Notes under the pieces: generated by a model
What the model was told of the DNA's origin: nothing
Database searches by the model: none
Seen by the model: only the letters and a program-made list of their open reading frames with translations
Source of the DNA: an uncultured Eubacteriales bacterium
GTDB taxonomy: Bacteria; Bacillota; Clostridia; Lachnospirales; Lachnospiraceae
DNA: 25,429 nt
NCBI GenBank assembly: GCA_949286775.1
Contig: CASEDW010000066.1
Coordinates: 1-25,429, forward strand
Direction of reading: 5' to 3'
Shown here: piece by piece, positions 1-5,989 of the stretch
Numbering within the stretch: position 1 is the stretch's first letter
How the letters are laid out: each line of letters starts with the position of its first letter
Made by a program: the position numbers and the translations under genes

Positions 1-141
1 ATGCTTGCATACGATTTTGTGTCTATGAGGACCGCAAAAACATGAGGATGCAGCCATTTTTGTAAAAAATGAGCGGAATCCGAATGTTTTTTAGTGATTT
101 CGAGAGTGCGTAGCACGTAGAAATCACGACTTACTCATAAG
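1..141 (+). repeat. Dispersed structured repeat, copy 1 (5' end cut by window edge)
   Basis: The first 141 bases match 24125-24260 closely: the first 29 bases are identical, and similarity continues to a CATAAG-like end. The copy holds an A/T hairpin (55-61 with 65-71). A second hairpin has an outer stem GTGATTTC/GAAATCAC (94-101 with 120-127) and an inner stem GTGC/GCAC (106-109 with 113-116). The left third of the element lies outside the window. It sits directly upstream of argB. Confidence 0.85.
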
Positions 142-192
142 AAGTTCAATTTGTCTGGCAACTTATAAACATGAAATCAAGAGGAATTTATT

Positions 193-1068
193 ATGAAAGT
201 ACATAAAGAAGAGTTTTCTAATTCACAGCGCGCGGAAGTCCTCACTCAGGCGCTTCCGTATATAAAGAGATACGTCGGCGAGACTGTCGTTATTAAATAC
301 GGCGGAAACGCTATGGAGAGCGAAGAACTTAAGAAGCAGGTAATGCACGATATGGTTCTTCTGTGGCTTATCGGCGTAAAGGTCGTTCTTGTACACGGCG
401 GCGGCCCTGACGTGTCAAAAGCCATGGAACAGCTCGGCAAAAAAGCCCAGTTCATAGACGGACTGAGAGTCACGGATAAGGAAACGATGGACATCGCTCA
501 GATGGTTCTCGCCGGAAAAATCAACAAAACCCTTGTAAACATGCTTGAGGCGCAGGGCGGAAAAGCCATGGGTATCTCCGGCATGGACGGAAGACTTATC
601 GAGGCGAAGATAAAAGATCCTAAACTCGGATATGTAGGCGAGATCACAAAAATAAATATTGATCCTGTTAAGGATCTTCTTGAAAAAGGTTATATTCCTG
701 TCGTATCGACTATCGGATGCGACAGTGAAGGAAACGCCTACAATATAAACGGCGATACCGCGGCGGCATATATCGCGGGAGCCCTCGGTGCGAAGCGTCT
801 CATAATGATGACAAATGTGGACGGAGTGCTGAGGGATCAACATGACAAAGATTCTCTTATTACTGATATTTCTATTTCAGAGGCGGAAGAACTGAAAAAA
901 GAGGGCATCATCTCAGGAGGAATGATTCCAAAGGTGGACTGCTGCATAAAGGCCATTAAATCAGGCGTAAGAAGAGTCGTTATAATAAACGGAATGATCG
1001 ACCATTCCATACTGATGGAGCTTCTTACCGATGAAGGTGTGGGAACGATGGTGAAAGGAGACGAGTAA
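193..1068 (+). CDS. argB: Acetylglutamate kinase ArgB
   Basis: Phosphorylates N-acetyl-L-glutamate with ATP, the second step of arginine synthesis by the acetylated route; cytosolic. The 291-aa product has the amino-acid kinase fold: KYGGNAM near residue 35 (phosphate-binding lysine), the HGGGP loop near 69, and INGDTAAAYIAGALGAKRL followed by MTNVDGVL for substrate and nucleotide binding. Length is normal for the family. The ATG at 193 is preceded by GAGGAA about 7 nt upstream. The stop codon overlaps the argD start (TAATG), so the two genes are translationally coupled. Earlier pathway genes (argC, argJ) would be expected left of the window but are not seen. A dispersed repeat fills the leader. 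Confidence 0.97.
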   Translation: MKVHKEEFSNSQRAEVLTQALPYIKRYVGETVVIKYGGNAMESEELKKQVMHDMVLLWLIGVKVVLVHGGGPDVSKAMEQLGKKAQFIDGLRVTDKETMDIAQMVLAGKINKTLVNMLEAQGGKAMGISGMDGRLIEAKIKDPKLGYVGEITKINIDPVKDLLEKGYIPVVSTIGCDSEGNAYNINGDTAAAYIAGALGAKRLIMMTNVDGVLRDQHDKDSLITDISISEAEELKKEGIISGGMIPKVDCCIKAIKSGVRRVVIINGMIDHSILMELLTDEGVGTMVKGDE

Positions 1069-2234
1069 TGGGTAAATTAATGGATATGGACAATACCTAT
1101 GTCGCTCATACATACGGACGTTTTCCGATAGAAATCAAGAGCGGAATAGGTTCTTTGTTAACAGATGAAAACGGAAAAGAATATATCGATATGGGATCGG
1201 GCATAGGCGTAACCGCTTTCGGAATAGGAGATGATAAATGGAAAGACGCTGTAATAGAGCAGCTTGGAAAAGTCCAGCATACGTCAAATCTCTATTATAC
1301 TGATCCGTGCGCGATTCTCGCGAAAATGCTCTGCGAAAGAACGGGCATGAAAAAAATATTTTTCGGAAATTCAGGCGCGGAGGCGAACGAGTGCGCTATT
1401 AAAGCGGCAAGAAAATACGCCTCAATGAAAAAAGGCGCTGAGTATTTTACTATTATTACATTAAAAAACAGTTTTCACGGAAGAACTTTGACAACCCTTG
1501 CCGCTACAGGACAGGAGCATTATCATGAGCTTTACCAGCCTTTGACGCCGGGATTCGTCCATGTTCAGCCGGGAGATATCGAAGAATTTAAGAAAACAGC
1601 GATAGAGTCAAAAGCAGCCGGCGTCCTTATCGAAGTAATTCAGGGCGAAGGCGGCGTAAACGTTATGGACAGGGATTATGTTAAGGGCATAGAAGAGTTC
1701 TGCAAAAAGAACGATATCGTCTTTATGGTCGACGAGGTACAGACAGGAAACGGACGAACAGGAAAGTTTTACGGATATATGAACTATGACGTAAATCCTG
1801 ATGTTGTTACTACGGCAAAGGGAATAGGCGGAGGCCTTCCTATTGGACTGTGTATGCTCGGAGAAAAAGTAAAAGATGTATTTGAACCTGGAGATCACGG
1901 CTCGACATTCGGAGGAAATCCTGTCTGCTGCGCCGGAGCAATAAGCATTGTCGAGAGAATTGACGACGACTTTCTTGATAGCGTGAACAAGAAAGGTCAA
2001 TATATAAAAGACGAGCTGAAAAAAGCGGCAGGCGTTGAAGACGTTGTGGGCCTCGGCCTCATGATAGGAATCAAGACGTCAAAACCCGCCTCGGAAGTTG
2101 TAAAAAAATGTATGGAAAACGGAGTATTATGCCTCACGGCAAAGGACAAAGTAAGACTTTTGCCGGCGCTCAATATACCGCAGGAGCTGCTGGCAAAAGC
2201 AGTTGAAATAATCAAAGAGGCATGCGCGAATTAA
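1068..2234 (+). CDS. argD: Acetylornithine aminotransferase ArgD
   Basis: PLP-dependent class III aminotransferase converting N-acetylglutamate 5-semialdehyde to N-acetylornithine, the fourth step of arginine synthesis. The 388-aa product is full length. Visible motifs are SGAEANECAIKAARK (cofactor phosphate region), FHGRT, the cofactor-ring aspartate in MVDEVQTGNGRTG, and the Schiff-base lysine in TTAKGIGGGLPIG. The start overlaps the argB stop by 1 nt, with AAAGGAG 7 nt upstream. The last 23 bp overlap the 3' end of the convergent cinA-C gene, and no intrinsic terminator is visible. Related class III enzymes cannot be fully excluded by motifs, but coupling to argB makes ArgD the clear choice. 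Confidence 0.96.
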   Translation: MGKLMDMDNTYVAHTYGRFPIEIKSGIGSLLTDENGKEYIDMGSGIGVTAFGIGDDKWKDAVIEQLGKVQHTSNLYYTDPCAILAKMLCERTGMKKIFFGNSGAEANECAIKAARKYASMKKGAEYFTIITLKNSFHGRTLTTLAATGQEHYHELYQPLTPGFVHVQPGDIEEFKKTAIESKAAGVLIEVIQGEGGVNVMDRDYVKGIEEFCKKNDIVFMVDEVQTGNGRTGKFYGYMNYDVNPDVVTTAKGIGGGLPIGLCMLGEKVKDVFEPGDHGSTFGGNPVCCAGAISIVERIDDDFLDSVNKKGQYIKDELKKAAGVEDVVGLGLMIGIKTSKPASEVVKKCMENGVLCLTAKDKVRLLPALNIPQELLAKAVEIIKEACAN

Positions 2235-2685
2235 GGGCTTCAAGACATTTTTGAACGGCAAAATCAGAGGTCTGATTTCGTATCGAGGTTCTGTCGCCGT
2301 CAAAATGACATTCAAAGGTTTTTATTGAGCCTTTGATATTAATACCGATATATACAAGTCCGACAGCTTTGCCTTCGGCGGCTGACGGCCCTGCGTTTCC
2401 GGTAGTTGAGATTGCAATCTCGCTGCCGGATTTTTTTGCGGCTCCTGCGCACATTTCATATGCGGTCTGAGAAGAAATGGCGCCGTATTTTTTCAAGGTT
2501 TCCTCAGATACGCCTAAGGTATGGTGCTTGGCTTCATCGCAGTAAGTTATAAAGCCCTCGATGACAGCGCCGGATGCTCCGGGTATATTTACGAGGCTTG
2601 AGATAAGCATGCCGCCGGTGAGAGATTCCGCCGTTGAAATATGAAGTCCTTTTGACAATAACAATTCTATCAATTCTTTATACAT
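2212..2685 (-). CDS. pncC: CinA C-terminal domain protein, probable nicotinamide-nucleotide amidohydrolase
   Basis: A stand-alone CinA C-terminal domain of 157 aa. The family (PncC) deamidates nicotinamide mononucleotide to nicotinate mononucleotide in pyridine-nucleotide salvage. Motifs are AESLTGG near residue 17, GASGAVIEGFITYCDEAKHHTLGV, GAISSQTAYEMCAGA and STTGNAGPSAAEGKAVGLVYI, where TGNAGP replaces the more usual TGIAGP. The ATG at 2685 is chosen because family homology begins there and AGGAAAGG lies upstream; the frame stays open to 2766, but that extension looks non-native. The N-terminal CinA domain is absent, which is common. The gene overlaps the argD 3' end by 23 bp on the opposite strand. 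Confidence 0.88.
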   Translation of the reverse strand: MYKELIELLLSKGLHISTAESLTGGMLISSLVNIPGASGAVIEGFITYCDEAKHHTLGVSEETLKKYGAISSQTAYEMCAGAAKKSGSEIAISTTGNAGPSAAEGKAVGLVYIGINIKGSIKTFECHFDGDRTSIRNQTSDFAVQKCLEALNSRMPL

Positions 2686-2821
2686 GACTGGCCCGCCTTT
2701 CCTGATAAACTGATTAGACATTTTAAAGTTAATAAATATGCAAATAGAAATATTTTGTGATATCATTGATTTTCAGATACAGATATCAGATCAAAAATTA
2801 TTATAACATGGAGGAAATATT

Positions 2822-3391
2822 ATGCAAACATGGAAACCAGGCAATATGCTTTATCCGGTTCCCGCGGTTATGGTAAGCTGCCGTGATAAAGACGGAAATA
2901 CAAATTTTTTTACGGCGGCATGGACGGGAACTGTATGCAGCGATCCGGCTATGGTATATATTTCTGTCAGACCGTCGAGATATTCGTATAAAATGATAGA
3001 AGAGACAGGAGAATTTGTAATCAATCTTACAACTGATTCTCTTGCGCATGCGACAGATCTTGCCGGCGTGAAATCTGGACGGGACGTGGATAAATGGAAA
3101 GAGTGCAAACTTACAAAAGGAAAGGCTCTAAAAGTAAAAGCGCCGATTATCAAGGAGAGCCCGGTAAATATAGAGTGCAAAGTTACACAGATCATAAAAC
3201 TCGGTTCTCATGATATGTTTCTGGCGGAAGTGCTTGCCGTAGATGTGGACGAAAAATATGTGGATAAAAAAGGAAGTCTTAATCTCAAAGCGGCGGGGCT
3301 TATGGCTTATTCCCATGGAAGATACTACTCGCTGGGCAAACAGATAGGAAAATTTGGATTTTCCGTAAAGAAAAAGAAGAGCGGCAGATAA
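2822..3391 (+). CDS. Flavin reductase-like domain protein (FMN-binding split barrel)
   Basis: A 189-aa protein of the flavin reductase-like family, which binds FMN and includes NAD(P)H:flavin oxidoreductases and small electron carriers of anaerobes. The fold is suggested by PVPAVMVSCRDKDGNTNFFTAAW near the N terminus, then DPAMVYISVRPSRYSYKMI, EFVINLTT, a central SPVNIECKV and a C-terminal HGRYYSLG. The last residues are lysine-rich (VKKKKSGR). The start has a textbook GGAGG 8 nt upstream. It is monocistronic, divergent from cinA-C and closed by a terminator shared with the LysR gene. The physiological partner is unknown; nearby nfnAB makes a redox role plausible but unproven. Confidence 0.85.
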   Translation: MQTWKPGNMLYPVPAVMVSCRDKDGNTNFFTAAWTGTVCSDPAMVYISVRPSRYSYKMIEETGEFVINLTTDSLAHATDLAGVKSGRDVDKWKECKLTKGKALKVKAPIIKESPVNIECKVTQIIKLGSHDMFLAEVLAVDVDEKYVDKKGSLNLKAAGLMAYSHGRYYSLGKQIGKFGFSVKKKKSGR

Positions 3392-3404
3392 TAATTAAAA
3401 CAAA

Positions 3405-3457
3405 ACCGATGCATCCGCAAAACAAAAGACTTGTTTGCAGGCGCATCGGTATTTTTT
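3405..3457. terminator. Bidirectional intrinsic terminator between flavin reductase and lysR
   Basis: The stem ACCGATGC (3405-3412) pairs with GCATCGGT (3443-3450), and an inner arm GCAAAACA pairs with TGTTTGC with one bulge. T6 follows on the plus strand (3452-3457). On the minus strand the stem is followed by TTTTGTTTT. The plus-strand T-run overlaps the lysR stop codon. Confidence 0.85.
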
Positions 3458-4352
3458 AATAGACATATGTTTTGAGCAGATCTTTTATAAATGCTCTGGC
3501 AGCCGTACTTTCAGGCTTTCTGATATCCTGAACCATTATGATGCTTCTTTTTGGAATCTCCTCATACAGCTTGATTTCGAACAGTTCGCCTTTTTCAAGA
3601 TCCTTCTTAACGAAGGGTTCCGGCAGATATCCGAGGCCAAGATCATATTTTACCATCGGAAGAACCTGATTTATGGTAGTTGTTTCTGTATCTACACGAA
3701 GCGAAATACCGTTGTTGAGATAAAATTGATTGTAAAAGGCGTATGACATGGTATTGCGTTCGAGCATTACATGAGGATACTCCACGATATCGGCGAGATG
3801 CTGTTTTTTTTCGGCAAGATGCTTAAAAGACGGACCGCATACGAGGATATTGTTTATCTCCATAAGTTCTGTCATCTTCATGTTTTTCGTAAGATTTGCC
3901 GGGGAAGTCGCTACGACAAAATCGACAGTTCCCCTGTCGAGGGAATCAAGAGCTGTCGGCGTCGACTGATCTGTAATGTTTATACGAATATTCGGATAGA
4001 GTTTCCTGAACGAACGGAGTTTATCCAGAAGCAATATGGAAATAGCCGTTTCGTTCGCGCCTATGGTTATGCTTCCGAATTCAAGACTCGACTGATTCAT
4101 GATCTCGGTTTCGGCTTTTTGAAACTGCATATGAGCTATTTCAACACGGGAGAAGAGCTGTTCGCCTTCAGGAGTCAGGGTTACGCCTTTATGCGTCCTT
4201 AAGAAGAGTTTGCATCCGAAAGCGTCTTCCAGTTTGTTGATTATTCGAGTTATGTTAGGTTGATTCTGGAATAAAACATTGGCAGCTTTCGTGAAGCTCT
4301 TGTATTTCGCTGCATAATAAAAAACACGGTAGTATTCGTAATTAATGTTCAT
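3456..4352 (-). CDS. LysR-family transcriptional regulator
   Basis: A 298-299 aa LysR-type regulator. The N-terminal winged helix-turn-helix runs from MNINYEYYRVFYYAAKYKSF through AANVLFQNQPNITRIINKLE to LFLRTHKGVTLTPEGEQL. The effector-binding domain begins near residue 90 (FGSITIGANE) and includes VDFVVATSPA and LGLGYLPEPFV. The start at 4352 is chosen because the LysR domain begins there and AGAGGT lies 6 nt upstream; 15 more codons stay open upstream. The gene diverges from the candidate RNA and nfnAB across 700 bp. Regulators of this family often control a divergent neighbour, so nfnAB or the RNA is a possible target, but no effector can be named. An imperfect TTGTC-G-GACAA dyad at 4398-4408 is a candidate operator. 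Confidence 0.92.
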   Translation of the reverse strand: MNINYEYYRVFYYAAKYKSFTKAANVLFQNQPNITRIINKLEDAFGCKLFLRTHKGVTLTPEGEQLFSRVEIAHMQFQKAETEIMNQSSLEFGSITIGANETAISILLLDKLRSFRKLYPNIRINITDQSTPTALDSLDRGTVDFVVATSPANLTKNMKMTELMEINNILVCGPSFKHLAEKKQHLADIVEYPHVMLERNTMSYAFYNQFYLNNGISLRVDTETTTINQVLPMVKYDLGLGYLPEPFVKKDLEKGELFEIKLYEEIPKRSIIMVQDIRKPESTAARAFIKDLLKTYVY

Positions 4353-4479
4353 ATCATACCTCTGAATTTTATATTTAGATGAGTCAGAAAATCTCATTTG
4401 TCGGACAACTGTTGTTGATATACAAAATGCGTATAAATGATATTCGTTATATACATTTTACGGATGTATCACTTTTGAG

Positions 4480-4485
4480 TATAAT
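4480..4485 (+). promoter_or_regulatory. Candidate -10 box of the structured RNA
   Basis: A perfect TATAAT at 4480-4485 has only a weak -35 (TTTACG or TTTTAC, 17-18 nt upstream). It would start a transcript near 4492 that runs into the strong terminator at 4719-4746. Confidence 0.45.
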
Positions 4486-4491
4486 GAGATA

Positions 4492-4746
4492 GTAAAATTT
4501 AACGAAAAATAATACTTGATTATTTTGCGTAACTTGTTTTACCCTCACACAATTGTATGCGCGAAGTAAAACCATACCTGTTATAAACCCTCACCTTAAA
4601 ATAATACGCGCATGCATCAAACCTTAATGAAAAGGATTGCGGCTCATAATATTACGCGGGCGGCGCTACTACCCTCAGCATCGTCCGTTGAAAGAGTCGT
4701 CAATTTCGGGCAGTTAATTCTTTCACGAAAGTGAAAGATTTTTTTT
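4492..4746 (+). ncRNA. Candidate structured RNA with three exposed ACCCTC motifs and intrinsic terminator
   Basis: No protein-coding frame fits this stretch, yet it is rich in pairings. GTTTTAC (4536-4542) pairs with GTAAAAC (4566-4572). Its loop strand TGTATGCGCG (4554-4563) can pair over 10 bp, one G-U, with CGCGCATGCA (4607-4616), giving an H-type pseudoknot or a switch. GCGTAA (4527-4532) can close the domain with TTACGC (4652-4657). A third hairpin pairs GGGCG (4658-4662) with CGTCC (4682-4686). The motif ACCCTC(A) occurs at 4541, 4587 and 4671, each in a predicted loop. The RNA would end at a GAAA-tetraloop terminator. I do not recognise the family; 6S RNA, raiA-type RNA or an attenuating leader of nfnAB are alternatives. 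The 5' end is inferred from a TATAAT box. Confidence 0.5.
4719..4746 (+). terminator. Strong intrinsic terminator
   Basis: TCTTTCAC and GTGAAAGA form a perfect 8-bp stem capped by a GAAA tetraloop, followed by eight T residues (4739-4746). No coding gene lies upstream on this strand for over 1 kb, so it most likely ends a non-coding RNA or attenuates a leader. Confidence 0.92.
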
Positions 4747-4773
4747 ATGTTAAGAACAGCTGATTTTCAGGCA

Positions 4774-4806
4774 GCATCCGATTTGTGTCCATTTGTCCAT
4801 TGACTC
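4774..4806 (-). repeat. Dispersed structured repeat, inverted 5'-end fragment
   Basis: Read on the minus strand, this 33-nt piece matches the first ~34 nt of the copy at 9297-9330 with a few substitutions and one deletion (it has ACACAAATCGGATGC where that copy has ACACAAAATCGGATGC). Similarity stops after GGATGC. It is the only inverted copy and lies 28 nt downstream of the terminator at 4719-4746. Confidence 0.75.
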
Positions 4807-4874
4807 ATATACATATTCTATACCTTACTATACATTTGAAAAAAGAATATTTCAATAATAAATTTATATGTTTT

Positions 4875-4903
4875 TGACATATTATCACTATGACAGTAAA
4901 TTT
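4875..4903 (+). promoter_or_regulatory. Possible distal promoter of nfnAB
   Basis: A perfect TTGACA (4875-4880) is followed after 17 nt by TAAATT (4898-4903). The -10 is weak. If used, the nfnA leader would be about 190 nt. Confidence 0.35.
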
Positions 4904-4994
4904 GATTTGCATTCGTATCATGTTTATTTCTGATAAAAGCATTATTCACTATGTTATTTTATGATGCTTTATGTATGTTGTATATTTTATATAC

Positions 4995-5023
4995 TTGAAC
5001 ATAATTTTGCTATATGTTAATAT
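4995..5023 (+). promoter_or_regulatory. Probable proximal promoter of nfnAB
   Basis: TTGAAC (4995-5000) and TAATAT (5018-5023) are separated by 17 nt, predicting a start near 5030. A 9-bp direct repeat AAAGTGCTT lies at 5026-5034, over the predicted start, and at 5067-5075. Confidence 0.5.
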
Positions 5024-5104
5024 ACAAAGTGCTTATGATTAAAATATAATCCTAAATAAGAAAGGAAAAGTGCTTCTTTTGGGAGACAAATGGTATAGGT
5101 GAAA

Positions 5105-5989
5105 ATGTACAAAATTTTAAATGCAGAAAAATTAACATTCAATATTTACCGTATGGTTGTCCATGCTCCAAGAATCGCGAAACACTGCGAGCCGGGACAA
5201 TTTCTTATTGTAAAGATGAATGAAGAGGGAGAAAGAATTCCTCTTACAATTTGCGACTATGACAGAGAAGCCGGTACGGTGACTATAGTTTTCCAGCCGA
5301 TCGGATATTCGACTATGGAAATGGCAAAACTTCAGACCGGCGACAGCTTCATGGATGTTGTCGGACCCCTCGGAAAACCTTCTGAATTTGTCAGCGAGGA
5401 CATAGAGGAATTAAAAAAGAAAAAGATTCTTTTTGTTGCCGGAGGCGTTGGAACAGCTCCCGTATATCCGCAGGTTAAATGGCTTCACGACCACGGAGTT
5501 CAGGCGGACGCGATTATCGGCGCGAAAAGCAAAGATTATGTCATCCTTGAGGAGGACTTCAAGAAAGTCTGCAATCTTTATGTTACGACAGACGACGGAT
5601 CATACCAGAGAAAAGGTATGGTAACAAAATGCCTTGAGGATCTTGCTGCCGAAGGCAAAAAGTACGATATCTGCGTAGCTATCGGACCTATGATAATGAT
5701 GAAATTTGTCTGCAAACTCACTAAAGAGCTGGGAATTCCTACAATCGTCAGCATGAACCCTATTATGGTTGACGGAACAGGCATGTGCGGCGCGTGCCGT
5801 CTTACAGTCGGCGGAGAAGTTAAATTCGCCTGTGTAGACGGACCGGAGTTTGACGGCCATCTCGTAGATTTTGACCAGGCTATGAAACGCCAGAAAATGT
5901 ATGCTACAGAAGAAGGACGCGCAAAATTAAAAGCTGAAGAAGGCGACACACATCACGGCGGATGCGGATATTGCGGAGGTGACAAATAA
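5105..5989 (+). CDS. nfnA: NfnA/SudB-type ferredoxin-NADP+ reductase, FAD and [2Fe-2S] subunit
   Basis: Small subunit of the NADH-dependent reduced ferredoxin:NADP+ oxidoreductase/sulfide dehydrogenase family, which couples NADH, ferredoxin and NADPH by flavin-based bifurcation; cytosolic. The 294-aa protein has an FAD barrel (PGQF near residue 30, RIPLTICDYD at 44-53), an NAD-binding lobe (FVAGGVGTAPVYPQ) and a [2Fe-2S] site with Cys228, Cys231 and Cys243, plus Asp223 just before it. The C terminus ends in an extra Cys/His tail, HHGGCGYCGG. ATG 5105 is preferred on homology; GTG 5099 is also in frame. A two-codon frame (ATG GTA TAG, 5090-5098) with a good GGGAG site lies just ahead. The stop overlaps nfnB. 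DHOD electron-transfer subunits are related, but the nfnB partner argues against that role. Confidence 0.9.
   Translation: MYKILNAEKLTFNIYRMVVHAPRIAKHCEPGQFLIVKMNEEGERIPLTICDYDREAGTVTIVFQPIGYSTMEMAKLQTGDSFMDVVGPLGKPSEFVSEDIEELKKKKILFVAGGVGTAPVYPQVKWLHDHGVQADAIIGAKSKDYVILEEDFKKVCNLYVTTDDGSYQRKGMVTKCLEDLAAEGKKYDICVAIGPMIMMKFVCKLTKELGIPTIVSMNPIMVDGTGMCGACRLTVGGEVKFACVDGPEFDGHLVDFDQAMKRQKMYATEEGRAKLKAEEGDTHHGGCGYCGGDK

Noticed and set aside
3435..3746. 103-aa plus-strand frame antisense to lysR
   Set aside because: Shadow frame of the LysR gene with no start signal and no recognisable domain; it also runs through the terminator.
4492..4746. tRNA, tmRNA, SRP RNA or RNase P RNA
   Set aside because: None of the diagnostic sequences of these RNAs (T-arm GTTCGA, tag-peptide region, GGAAGGAAGCAGCC-like loop, P4 core) is present.
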